A stretch of 64,000 nt of DNA from Candidatus Ruminococcus avistercoris (GTDB lineage Bacteria > Bacillota > Clostridia > Lachnospirales > Lachnospiraceae): the NCBI GenBank assembly GCA_019120315.1, contig DWVJ01000037.1:1-64000 (forward strand), written 5' to 3'. Every line of letters starts with the position of its first letter. The stretch's first letter is position 1. Below the pieces are notes generated by a model, which worked only from the letters and a program-made list of their open reading frames with translations, did not search any database and had not been told where the DNA came from. This document shows, piece after piece, positions 53,386-61,831 of this stretch. Position numbers and translations under genes: made by a program.

Positions 53386-54338
53386 TGGGTAATCTGCTGC
53401 TTCTTTTGCCTTTTTTTCTTTTGCAGCAATTCTTTTTTCGCCCGGATATCATCCGCTTCTGATCTATCGATCAGTTTCATCGTTTTTATAACGTATATTT
53501 TCCCGTTTTCCGCTTTTTTTATCCGGACCTTTCCTTTCAGATACCCGTGTCTGGGGCAAAGCGCCACACAGCAGTACGTTTTCGGGTTTAATGAAAACCA
53601 GCGGATTTTTTTCCTTACATTTTTCCGGCACAGAAAGCACCGGCCGGCCGCCACCTCTTTATCTTTCATGGCTTCTTCTTTTCCGGGAAACTCCCGGGTG
53701 ATATATTTTTCACTGTAAGGATAAGCAACGTAAAGTTCTTCCTCCTTGCATCTGGGATGCTGAAAACTGTCAATGGAAAAATTATCCTCAGCCACTGTAA
53801 GATCCAGTCTTTTAAAAATCTCCGCCGTATAATAAGCATCCGCCAGAGCATGGTGGAAATCCTTGGACTTTTCCATCCCCAGATAATCGATTCCATACTC
53901 CAAAGCTTTACGGCTTTTCCCGTCTTCATAAGTTATACTGAACAGCTTTTGCGCATCATAGAACTTTACCGGGCCTTTTAGAAGATCAAGCAAATGGTAA
54001 TACTTCATATTTCTTTGCAGTTCCGGCAGATCCATATTTCCCCAGGTACAGAAGATATAATCTTTCCCGCACCAGCTGAAAAAATCCCGTACCGCTTTAT
54101 AAAAAAAATCTCCTTCCTTTAACTGTTCCATATCCATATCCAGAATCTCTTCTGTTTTAAAATGAAGCTTCTTATAAACCATAGGGCGCACCAGCCGGTG
54201 GAATTCCCCGGTCATCTCTTTTTTTCCATTTAACTTCACCGCGCCGATTTCAATGATTTCAAAGGGGAGCCGCTGATTTTCTTTATCTTTTCCGTAAGGA
54301 CATTGATTCCATTCCAAATCAAATACGATATAATTCAT
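53382..54338 (-). CDS. DnaQ-like 3'-5' exonuclease
   Basis: DEDD-family exonuclease of 318 residues. ExoI MNYIVFDLEWNQ supplies Asp and Glu; ExoII appears as FCTWGNMDLPEL, and ExoIII as DFHHALADAYYTAEIF (His and Asp). The C-terminal 100 residues hold a CxxC-type pair (GRCFLCRK) and a basic tail ending KKKRQKKQQ, perhaps for nucleic-acid binding. Start fixed by GGAG. Could be an RNase or a DNA repair enzyme; substrate unknown. Confidence 0.87.
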   Translation of the reverse strand: MNYIVFDLEWNQCPYGKDKENQRLPFEIIEIGAVKLNGKKEMTGEFHRLVRPMVYKKLHFKTEEILDMDMEQLKEGDFFYKAVRDFFSWCGKDYIFCTWGNMDLPELQRNMKYYHLLDLLKGPVKFYDAQKLFSITYEDGKSRKALEYGIDYLGMEKSKDFHHALADAYYTAEIFKRLDLTVAEDNFSIDSFQHPRCKEEELYVAYPYSEKYITREFPGKEEAMKDKEVAAGRCFLCRKNVRKKIRWFSLNPKTYCCVALCPRHGYLKGKVRIKKAENGKIYVIKTMKLIDRSEADDIRAKKELLQKKKRQKKQQITH

Positions 54339-54523
54339 GAGTGTTCTCCTTTTTCTTCTGCCCATTATAACACAGTTTTTATATAATGTACAAAATACAT
54401 GACGAACCTTGTTTTCAATTATACTTTCTGCCAGAAAATAATAAAAACTATTGACCACATATATATGGAAAGTGGTATTATAATAAGTAACGCCAAAAAT
54501 GAAAAGAAAGGAAGGAACACCAT

Positions 54524-56263
54524 ATGAATCGAAAACTTCTTCGATCTCTGAGGGAATACAAAAAGGAATCTATCCTGACACCCATCCTGGTTATTTTTGA
54601 AGTGTTCATGGAAGTCCTGATTCCCTTGCTGATGGCCAATATCATCGATGTCGGAATCGCCAACAGTGATATGAATTATATCCTGAAAACCGGACTGTTT
54701 CTGATCTTATTGGCCGTAGTCGCACTGTTTTTCGGCGCCATGGCCGGAAAGATGGGCGCAATCGCCTCATCCGGATACGTAAAAAATTTGCGTCAGGATA
54801 TTTTTTACAAAATCCAGGATTTTTCATTTAAGAATATCGACCGGTTTTCCACATCCAGTCTGGTGACCAGGTTGACAACAGACCTGACCAACATTCAGAT
54901 GGCTTATATGATGACCATCCGTCTGCTGGTCCGCGCTCCTATTATGATTGTCCTGTCTCTTATCATGACTCTGACAATCAGCCCGAAGATCGCTCTCATT
55001 CTTCTGATAACCATACCGTTCCTGGGAGGTCTGCTGATCTTCATTGCCAAAAAAGCGCATCCCCATTTTATCAAGGTATTTGATGAGTACGATATTCTGA
55101 ACAATACCGTACAGGAAAACGTAAACGCAGCCCGCGTAGTGAAAGCCTACGTCAGAGGCGATTATGAAAAGGAAAAGTTTCATAAAATTTCCAGTGTTGT
55201 CTACGATCTGTTTACCAAAGCTGAAAAAATCGTTTCCTGGAACAACCCGGTTATGATGTTCACTATTTATACGGTCGTACTCTGCATGGTTCTGATCGGC
55301 GGAAAAGACATCATCATCGGAACTATGGAAACCGGTCAGCTGACCAGCGTCATCGTATACGCTCTTCAGATCATGACTTCACTGATGATGGTTTCCTTCG
55401 TTTTCGTCCTGATTATGATCGCCCAGGCATCTACCGACCGTATTACAGAAGTGCTGGATGAAGTACCGGAAATGACAGATAAAGCAGATGCCAAAACGGA
55501 AGTGGCCAACGGCGACATCGAATTTAAAAACGTGGAATTCAGCTACGCCGGAGAAGGCGGAGCCCTTTCTCTGAAAAATATCAACCTGAAAATCAAATCC
55601 GGCCAGATGGTGGGCATCATCGGCGGCACCGGAAGCGCCAAGAGTACCCTGGTTCAGCTGATCCCCAGACTGTACGACGTCACAGACGGAAGCGTGATGG
55701 TCGGCGATGTGGACGTCCGGGACTACAAACTGGAATCTCTGCGCGATCAGGTTTCCATGGTACTGCAGAAAAACGTACTGTTCACCGGTACCATCTACGA
55801 CAACGTCCGCTGGGGTGATGAGAACGCCAGCAAGGAAGAAGTGGAAAGAGTCTGTAAACTGGCTCAGGCTGACAGCTTTATCCGTGAATTCCCCGCCCAG
55901 TACAATACGATGATCGTGGAAGGCGGAAATAACGTATCCGGCGGCCAGAAACAGCGTCTGTGTATCGCCAGAGCGCTTCTGAAAAAACCGAAGGTTCTGA
56001 TCCTGGATGATTCCACCAGCGCTGTCGATACCAGAACCGACGCCATGATCCGTAAGGCATTCCGGGAAGAAATTCCAGATACCACTAAGATCATCATCGC
56101 CCAGCGTATTTCTTCTGTGGAAGACGCTGACATGATTATCGTTATGGAAAACGGTGAAATCAACGGAATCGGTACCTCGGAAGAACTTCTGAAAACCAAC
56201 GCCATCTACCGCGAAATCTATGAATCTCAGGTGAAAGGAGGAAGCGAACATGAGCAGCAGTAA
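54524..56263 (+). CDS. heterodimeric ABC exporter, degenerate-site subunit
   Basis: Six-helix exporter half of 579 residues, BmrC/YheI- or TM287-like. The membrane domain spans about 1-310 and the NBD about 335-575. Walker A is GGTGSAKST (Ala for the usual Gly), the signature is NVSGGQKQR, and Walker B reads VLILDDSTSAVD, where Asp replaces the catalytic Glu. That combination marks the degenerate site of heterodimers. The next gene supplies the canonical partner and overlaps by 14 bases. Substrate likely drugs or lipids, by family only. Confidence 0.92.
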   Translation: MNRKLLRSLREYKKESILTPILVIFEVFMEVLIPLLMANIIDVGIANSDMNYILKTGLFLILLAVVALFFGAMAGKMGAIASSGYVKNLRQDIFYKIQDFSFKNIDRFSTSSLVTRLTTDLTNIQMAYMMTIRLLVRAPIMIVLSLIMTLTISPKIALILLITIPFLGGLLIFIAKKAHPHFIKVFDEYDILNNTVQENVNAARVVKAYVRGDYEKEKFHKISSVVYDLFTKAEKIVSWNNPVMMFTIYTVVLCMVLIGGKDIIIGTMETGQLTSVIVYALQIMTSLMMVSFVFVLIMIAQASTDRITEVLDEVPEMTDKADAKTEVANGDIEFKNVEFSYAGEGGALSLKNINLKIKSGQMVGIIGGTGSAKSTLVQLIPRLYDVTDGSVMVGDVDVRDYKLESLRDQVSMVLQKNVLFTGTIYDNVRWGDENASKEEVERVCKLAQADSFIREFPAQYNTMIVEGGNNVSGGQKQRLCIARALLKKPKVLILDDSTSAVDTRTDAMIRKAFREEIPDTTKIIIAQRISSVEDADMIIVMENGEINGIGTSEELLKTNAIYREIYESQVKGGSEHEQQ

Positions 56264-58145
56264 AAAAGGCGGCGCCCGGGTAACCCGCAATACGTTAAAA
56301 ACCGCTGCCCGGCTGTTAAAATACGTAACCGTCGGCTACAAGGTACCGTTTATTATCGTTATCTTCTGTATCCTCATGTGTTCCGTGTCCACTATTTCCG
56401 TATCTCTGTCTCTTCGTTTCCTGCTGGATGACTACATCATTCCGCTGATCGGAAATGCCAACCCGGATTTTACGGAACTGTACAAGGCTCTGGCTGTGCT
56501 GGCCTGTATCTTTGTCTTGGGCGTCATCGCCTCTTTCATTTACAGCCGGATGATGGTTGTCATCGGTCAGGGCGTACTGAAGAAAGTCCGGGACGAAATG
56601 TTTGAACATATGCAGACTCTGCCTATCCGTTACTTCGACCAGAATACCAACGGTTCCATCATGAGTCTTTACACCAATGATACGGATACACTGCGGCAGA
56701 TGATCAACCAGTCCATCCCGCAGGTACTGATGTCCAGTTTCACCATCGTGGTAACCTTTATTTCCATGGTGGCCTTAAGCCCTATCCTTACTCTCCTGGC
56801 TGTGGTGGTAATTCTGCTTATGATCCTCATCGCCAGATTCGTCGGCGGAAACAGCGGAAAATACTTCATCCGCCAGCAGGTTGACCTGGCTAATATCACC
56901 GGTTACGTGGAAGAACATATGAACGGTCAGAAAGTCATTAAGGTGTTTAACCACGAATCCAAAACCAAACAGGAATTTGACGAATTAAACGAAAAGCTTT
57001 ATGAGAGCGCATCAACTGCCCATACCTTTGCCTCCATGATGGCGCCCATCATCGGCAACATGGGAAATCTGCAGTTCGTGCTCACCGCAGTTTTCGGCGG
57101 AATTCTTTCCGTAGCAGGAATCGGCGGAATTACACTGGGTATCATGGCCTCCTATCTGCAGTTTACCAGAAGTTTCACGCAGCCTTTTATGCAGATTTCT
57201 CAGCAGTTCAACTCCATCATCATGGCCCTTGCCGGCGCGGAGCGTATCTTCAACATGATTGATGAGGAACCGGAAACGGATGATGGCTACGTTACACTGG
57301 TCAATGCAAAATGGAATTCTGACGGAACTCTGACAGAATGTTCCGAACGTACCGGCATCTGGGCATGGAAACATCCCCATCAGGCAGATGGGACGGTTAC
57401 TTACACAGAACTGAAAGGTGATGTGAGATTCTTTGATATGTCCTTTGGCTATACACCGGATCACATGGTGCTTCACGACCTGTCCCTCTACGCAAAACCG
57501 GGACAGAAGCTGGCCTTCGTCGGATCCACCGGCGCCGGCAAAACCACCATCACCAACCTGATCAACCGGTTCTACGATGTGCAGGACGGAAAGATCCGCT
57601 ACGACGGCATCAACATTAACAAGATCAAGAAAACAGATCTTCGTCATTCTCTGGGGATCGTACTGCAGGATACACACCTGTTCACCGGAACCATCAAAGA
57701 GAACATCCGCTACGGTAAGCTGGATGCCACCGACGGTGAAGTATATGCGGCCGCCAGACTGGCCCATGCCGATCAGTTCATCCAGATGCTTCCCAACGGA
57801 TATGACACTATGCTCACCAGTGACGGTGAAGAGCTCTCCCAGGGACAGCGTCAGCTGCTGGCCATCGCCCGGGCCGCCATCGCGGACCCGCCGGTACTGA
57901 TCCTGGATGAAGCTACTTCCAGCATCGATACCCGTACCGAACGAATCGTTCAGGAAGGTATGGATAACCTGATGCGCGGCCGTACCGTTTTCGTCATCGC
58001 CCACCGGCTGTCAACCATCCGCAACAGCGATGCGATCATGGTTCTGGAACACGGACGCATCATCGAGCGCGGTACTCATGAAGATCTGCTGGCTCTGAAA
58101 GGAACCTACTACGCGCTCTATACCGGAAAACTGGAACTGGATTAA
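56250..58145 (+). CDS. heterodimeric ABC exporter, canonical-site subunit
   Basis: Partner half of 631 residues. The NBD (about 385-625) has Walker A GSTGAGKTT, signature LSQGQRQLL, and Walker B LILDEATSSIDT with catalytic Glu, H-loop IAHRLST. A charged insert of about 40 residues (NAKWNSDGTLTECSERTG...) separates the membrane domain from the NBD, as in BmrD-type partners. ATG preceded by AGGAGG eight bases upstream, inside the end of the first gene. Confidence 0.93.
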   Translation: MSSSKKGGARVTRNTLKTAARLLKYVTVGYKVPFIIVIFCILMCSVSTISVSLSLRFLLDDYIIPLIGNANPDFTELYKALAVLACIFVLGVIASFIYSRMMVVIGQGVLKKVRDEMFEHMQTLPIRYFDQNTNGSIMSLYTNDTDTLRQMINQSIPQVLMSSFTIVVTFISMVALSPILTLLAVVVILLMILIARFVGGNSGKYFIRQQVDLANITGYVEEHMNGQKVIKVFNHESKTKQEFDELNEKLYESASTAHTFASMMAPIIGNMGNLQFVLTAVFGGILSVAGIGGITLGIMASYLQFTRSFTQPFMQISQQFNSIIMALAGAERIFNMIDEEPETDDGYVTLVNAKWNSDGTLTECSERTGIWAWKHPHQADGTVTYTELKGDVRFFDMSFGYTPDHMVLHDLSLYAKPGQKLAFVGSTGAGKTTITNLINRFYDVQDGKIRYDGININKIKKTDLRHSLGIVLQDTHLFTGTIKENIRYGKLDATDGEVYAAARLAHADQFIQMLPNGYDTMLTSDGEELSQGQRQLLAIARAAIADPPVLILDEATSSIDTRTERIVQEGMDNLMRGRTVFVIAHRLSTIRNSDAIMVLEHGRIIERGTHEDLLALKGTYYALYTGKLELD

Positions 58146-58170
58146 ACTCTATTATCCAAAAAAGTAAATG

Positions 58171-58213
58171 CTGCCCTGCAGATTTCACAACCTATCTGCA
58201 GGGCAGTTTTTTT
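58171..58213 (+). terminator. terminator of the ABC exporter operon
   Basis: CTGCCCTGCAGAT / ATCTGCAGGGCAG perfect 13-bp stem followed by seven T. Confidence 0.92.
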
Positions 58214-58214
58214 A

Positions 58215-58243
58215 TTGACTCTTCTACATTTATAGAATATAAT
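58215..58243 (+). promoter_or_regulatory. promoter of the BlaI/M56 operon
   Basis: TTGACT (58215-58220), exactly 17 bases, TATAAT (58238-58243). The first operator fills the spacer. Confidence 0.9.
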
Positions 58244-58261
58244 TATTCTACAGATATAGAA
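58222..58261 (+). promoter_or_regulatory. two BlaI-type operators
   Basis: Near-palindromes TTCTACATTTATAGAA (58222-58237) and TTCTACAGATATAGAA (58246-58261), 24 bases apart, on one face of the helix roughly two turns apart. They cover the -35/-10 spacer and the start site, as expected for a BlaI/MecI repressor that controls its own operon. Confidence 0.8.
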
Positions 58262-58314
58262 TAATTGATTGCAATACTGTGCCGATTTATCCGACGCAGA
58301 GAAAGGAGCGCTCC

Positions 58315-58704
58315 ATGAAAAAAAATAATACTCTTAAAAGGCTTCCGGAAAGCGAACTGAAGATCATGCAGATTATCTGGAGGAAACCTGCCCCTGTATC
58401 CAGAACCACCATAGAGCATGCCCTAAAGGATTCCCATCCTCTTGCCCCGACGACTATATTGACTTTGCTCACCCGGCTGTGTGACAAAGGATTTCTTTCT
58501 TTGAAAAAAGAAGGCCGTACCAATCTTTACTACCCTCTGGTCGCAGAAAAGGAATACCTGGCTGCGGAAAGCCAGTCATTTCTGGACAGACTGTTCGGCG
58601 GTTCTGTGGCCGGATTTGCAACAGCATTGTGTGACAGCGGTATAAAAAAGGAAGAGTTGGAGGAACTGAAAAAAATCTTTGAAAAGGAGGAGTCGCAGCA
58701 ATGA
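58315..58704 (+). CDS. BlaI/MecI-family repressor
   Basis: Winged-helix repressor of 129 residues. LPESELKIMQIIWRKPAPVSRTTIEHAL gives the first helices and TILTLLTRLCDKGFLSLKKEGRTNLYYPLV the recognition helix and wing. The C-terminal dimerisation region is the cleavage zone in relatives. ATG 58315 follows AAAGGAG. The stop overlaps the peptidase start (ATGA). No beta-lactamase gene is adjacent, so the regulon may be cell-wall or other stress genes. Confidence 0.92.
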   Translation: MKKNNTLKRLPESELKIMQIIWRKPAPVSRTTIEHALKDSHPLAPTTILTLLTRLCDKGFLSLKKEGRTNLYYPLVAEKEYLAAESQSFLDRLFGGSVAGFATALCDSGIKKEELEELKKIFEKEESQQ

Positions 58705-60170
58705 GAGATATCACTCTGTCTTACCTGTTTCGGATTTTCTGGGCATTATTTCTTGGCTTTATGCTGGTATACTCTTTCCGAAAATCCTGGAACATCGAAC
58801 ACGGCAGGAAAAAACCTTCCCCCGACGCCCCTGGCAATGGCATTGTCATTCTTCAGGATCCGCTGACACTGCCTTTTCTTTGCATCGTTTACATCTTTTT
58901 GTTGGTACTGCTTTATGGCATGGACGCCTCCGGCTATGTTTTCAGTTTCGGATTTGATCTGTTTTGTTTTATCACTGTGTATTTTCCGCTGCTGCTTTTT
59001 CTGCTGCCTTTTTTGCGGAACCGCTATACTGCCCGGACATGTGCCACTCTCTGGCTGATACCGGTATTTCTGTTCTATCAGCCCATTTACATATACCTGG
59101 GTTCTCTTCTGCCGACGCAGCCTGCCTTCTACATTCCACAGCCGGCAGTAACCTTGCTTTTTTTCGTCTGGCTGACCGGATTCGCAATCACACTTTTGCT
59201 GCAGATCCTGTCCCATCTGTATTTCTACAGAACGCTGAAAATCAGTTCTCACCCGGTAAGCGATCCACATCTGCTGCAGTTGTGGGAAGAAATGACCCGG
59301 GATATCGGTATTTACGACCTGACGCATCCCCTTCGGCTGTGTTACTCTTCCCGCATTCACACACCGCTCTCCATCGGAATGTGTCAGAGAAGCCTGATCA
59401 CCTGTCTGCCGGAACGTAGCTTTGACAAAGAAGAAGCCGAATTGATTTTCTCCCATGAACTTCACCATATCCAAAGGCATGACACCCACACAAAATTTTT
59501 TCTCGGTTTATGCCGCGCCCTTGGCTGGTTCCATCCGCTCGTGTGGATGGCAATTCGAAAAGCAGAGGATGATCTGGAATTATCCTGCGATGAAATCGTC
59601 CTGAGAAACGCAGATGAACGAAAACGGAAAAAATATGCCAGCCTTCTTCTCACCATTGCCGGAGATGCCCGCGGATATACCACATGTCTTTCCTCTTCCG
59701 CGAAAACGCTCCGCTATCGGTTAAAGGCTGTTATGCCCGGTAAAGAGAAACATCTTGGCCTTTGTTTACTGCTTTTCACTATGATAATCAGCTTTCTGTG
59801 TATCGGAAATATCGCCCTGACGACAAAACGTGGAACGGTCACGGAAGTGACCGGAATAGAAAACACAGCAGTCAGAAACGCAGCCTTCCTTCCTGCCGAC
59901 CAAAATAAAACAGACCAGGAGATTCCCATCGATGATACGGAAGCCCTTTCTGATTATCTAAAGCAGCTTACCATCGAAAAACCGCTGACAGCGTATAACG
60001 AGAAAACGCTTTCTTTGAACAAACCTGCTCTTCGCGGCTCCTTTTCAGATACCGGCTCATTTTTCATGTTATATGACCACAGCCTGTCCATCCATGACTC
60101 TGATAAATCCAGGACAGAATGGTACCATGTAAGAACTCCGGTTGACTGGGAATATATCCTGAGTCTTTAA
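58701..60170 (+). CDS. M56-family (BlaR1/MecR1-like) membrane peptidase
   Basis: Predicted sensor-protease of 489 residues. Several N-terminal membrane helices, then the zinc site HELHH at 252-256 with the downstream Glu in ELSCDEIV (about 296-303), and a last membrane helix near 350-370. The outer C-terminal segment (about 375-489) is only 115 residues and lacks the penicillin-binding SxxK/SxN/KTG set, so the ligand is not a beta-lactam bound as in BlaR1. It probably inactivates the adjacent BlaI-type repressor. Starts with a four-base overlap. Confidence 0.88.
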   Translation: MRDITLSYLFRIFWALFLGFMLVYSFRKSWNIEHGRKKPSPDAPGNGIVILQDPLTLPFLCIVYIFLLVLLYGMDASGYVFSFGFDLFCFITVYFPLLLFLLPFLRNRYTARTCATLWLIPVFLFYQPIYIYLGSLLPTQPAFYIPQPAVTLLFFVWLTGFAITLLLQILSHLYFYRTLKISSHPVSDPHLLQLWEEMTRDIGIYDLTHPLRLCYSSRIHTPLSIGMCQRSLITCLPERSFDKEEAELIFSHELHHIQRHDTHTKFFLGLCRALGWFHPLVWMAIRKAEDDLELSCDEIVLRNADERKRKKYASLLLTIAGDARGYTTCLSSSAKTLRYRLKAVMPGKEKHLGLCLLLFTMIISFLCIGNIALTTKRGTVTEVTGIENTAVRNAAFLPADQNKTDQEIPIDDTEALSDYLKQLTIEKPLTAYNEKTLSLNKPALRGSFSDTGSFFMLYDHSLSIHDSDKSRTEWYHVRTPVDWEYILSL

Positions 60171-60229
60171 AAACATCAGATTGTTTGAAGATTTCTATTG
60201 CTATTCACAAAAAGTTCACAAATAAACTC

Positions 60230-60258
60230 TTTACAAACGAAATTATAAGTGTTATATT
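60230..60258 (+). promoter_or_regulatory. promoter of hsp20 gene
   Basis: TTTACA (60230-60235), 17 bases, TATATT (60253-60258). No CIRCE element is seen. Confidence 0.55.
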
Positions 60259-60285
60259 ACATATAGAACAAAGGAAGTGATAAAG

Positions 60286-60309
60286 ATGAAGAGAACAGAT
60301 CTCCTGTAA
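60286..60309 (+). CDS. possible seven-codon leader peptide (MKRTDLL)
   Basis: ATG preceded by AAAGGAAG at nine bases, seven sense codons, TAA. It lies 55 bases before the hsp20 start. It may be a translated leader or chance; only the ribosome site and position support it. Confidence 0.3.
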   Translation: MKRTDLL

Positions 60310-60363
60310 CACTCATACATTTGTAAAAAGTAAAAATGTTTATTCTGAAAGGAGATATGACTT

Positions 60364-60789
60364 ATGTTAATGCCCAGTATTTTTGGAGAAAACTTATTTG
60401 ATGACTTTTTTAATTTCCCGTTTGGTTACTACACAACCAGCACCAGTGATCTGATGAAGACAGATATCAAGGATGCAGACGATCATTATGAGATCACCAT
60501 GAACCTTCCGGGTATCAAAAAAGAAAACGTGAAAGCAGAGCTGAAAGACGGATACATGACCATCCATGTTTCTTCCAACACCAACAATGATGAAAAAGAT
60601 GAAAACGGCAAATATATCCGCCGGGAACGCTTCAGCGGAAACTGCAGCAGAAGTTTCTACGTAGGCGATCAGATAACAGAGGAAGATATCAAAGCAAAAT
60701 TTGAAAACGGTACTCTTACCATGATCGTTCCGAAAAAAGAAGCTCAGCCGCAGGTGGAAAACAAAAAATACATTGCCATTGAAGGCTAA
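60364..60789 (+). CDS. Hsp20/alpha-crystallin small heat-shock protein
   Basis: ATP-independent holdase of 141 residues. The alpha-crystallin domain runs about 34-125 (TDIKDADDHYEITMNLPGIKKENVKAEL), with the conserved ENGTLTMIVPKKE near its end; the N-terminal arm is MLMPSIFGENLFDDFF, typical of the Hsp18 group. ATG follows AAAGGAG, with about nine bases between. The convergent neighbour is a J-domain protein. Confidence 0.95.
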   Translation: MLMPSIFGENLFDDFFNFPFGYYTTSTSDLMKTDIKDADDHYEITMNLPGIKKENVKAELKDGYMTIHVSSNTNNDEKDENGKYIRRERFSGNCSRSFYVGDQITEEDIKAKFENGTLTMIVPKKEAQPQVENKKYIAIEG

Positions 60790-60812
60790 CCTTACCCTAC
60801 TCTCCTATACAC

Positions 60813-60845
60813 CGATGGGCCGCATGATGCGGTCCATCTTTTTAT
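60813..60845 (+). terminator. hsp20 terminator
   Basis: GATGGGCCGC / GCGGTCCATC stem followed by TTTTT; it touches the stop of the convergent J-domain gene (60842). Confidence 0.85.
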
Positions 60846-61807
60846 GTAAACATATGCCTGTATTCTCCCAACACCGTCTCAATCTGTTCATTTGATATAC
60901 TGCATTGGTACTGCTGTGCTTCCTGCTGCAGACGAAAATAAAAATCCAGATCCACCTTCACCTGATAAGGACGGTGATTCTTCTTTACCTTCACATCCCG
61001 AACGGTTATTTTCACCTGAGCCATTTTTCTTTTCAGCAGCGGTATCACCACAAAATAAAGATAATCTTCTTCAAAAGACAGATGCCCCAGCTGTTGCCCT
61101 GCTCTATCTTCTATCAGGATCTTATTTTTCTGAAAAGACCTGGGAATCAGGCAATCTCCCTTTTTCAGCTTCTCCAGCGCTTTGAAAACTGGATCATACC
61201 CCTTTCGCCCCAGAAATGCCGGCAGCAGATAAATTTCTCTTGTGTTTTTATCTTTCTTTACCGGAACTTCTATTTTACGCAGAACTTTTACCGGATGGAT
61301 AAACTGCTGTGCCAGGTAATAAACCAGAACAGGCTGTATCCGGAACCGCAAATCATGCAACTCTTCATCGCAAACTACACCTGCCCTCTCCTCTATTTTC
61401 TCCAAAAGTTCCTTCGATACATGATGTATACTGGTAAGAAACAGATGAAATTCCTCCTCCAGCGGATCCCACATGTATTTTCCCCTGGCAGCCCGGTAAT
61501 AAAGCCCTTTTGTTTCCTCCGTCTCCATGCTGTAATAAAGATAAATATTTCGTTCGCAGAAAACCGAAGGGTTATATTCACCCTTCCATACCGGTTTCTT
61601 TTTCCGGACAATTTGTCCAACATCTTCGTTTCTCAACAGGCGATAGGCCTCGTTTAGCTCCTGCGCCTTACGGATATGTTCCGGCCGGTCGGAACCAATG
61701 GCATCGGGATGAAATCTCCCCATTAGTCTGCGGAATTTCTTTTTTATTACGGTTTTATCATCTTCTTCTGAAACGTCCAGAATTTTCTTCGCCTGATCGA
61801 TATCCAT
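60842..61807 (-). CDS. J-domain (DnaJ-like) protein
   Basis: Protein of 321 residues with an N-terminal J domain (about 3-65): KKILDVSEEDDKTVIKKKFRRLMGRFHPDAIG, including the HPD tripeptide at about 33-35. No Gly/Phe or zinc-finger region follows. The remaining 250 residues have no recognised domain; beta-rich segments and a Lys-rich stretch occur. It probably directs DnaK to a special client. Convergent with hsp20. Confidence 0.87.
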   Translation of the reverse strand: MDIDQAKKILDVSEEDDKTVIKKKFRRLMGRFHPDAIGSDRPEHIRKAQELNEAYRLLRNEDVGQIVRKKKPVWKGEYNPSVFCERNIYLYYSMETEETKGLYYRAARGKYMWDPLEEEFHLFLTSIHHVSKELLEKIEERAGVVCDEELHDLRFRIQPVLVYYLAQQFIHPVKVLRKIEVPVKKDKNTREIYLLPAFLGRKGYDPVFKALEKLKKGDCLIPRSFQKNKILIEDRAGQQLGHLSFEEDYLYFVVIPLLKRKMAQVKITVRDVKVKKNHRPYQVKVDLDFYFRLQQEAQQYQCSISNEQIETVLGEYRHMFT

Positions 61808-61831
61808 CTTTGTCGTCCTTTTATATGGAAT

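Noticed and set aside
60170-60363. CIRCE/HrcA operator upstream of hsp20
   Set aside because: No TTAGCACTC-N9-GAGTGCTAA-like repeat is present.
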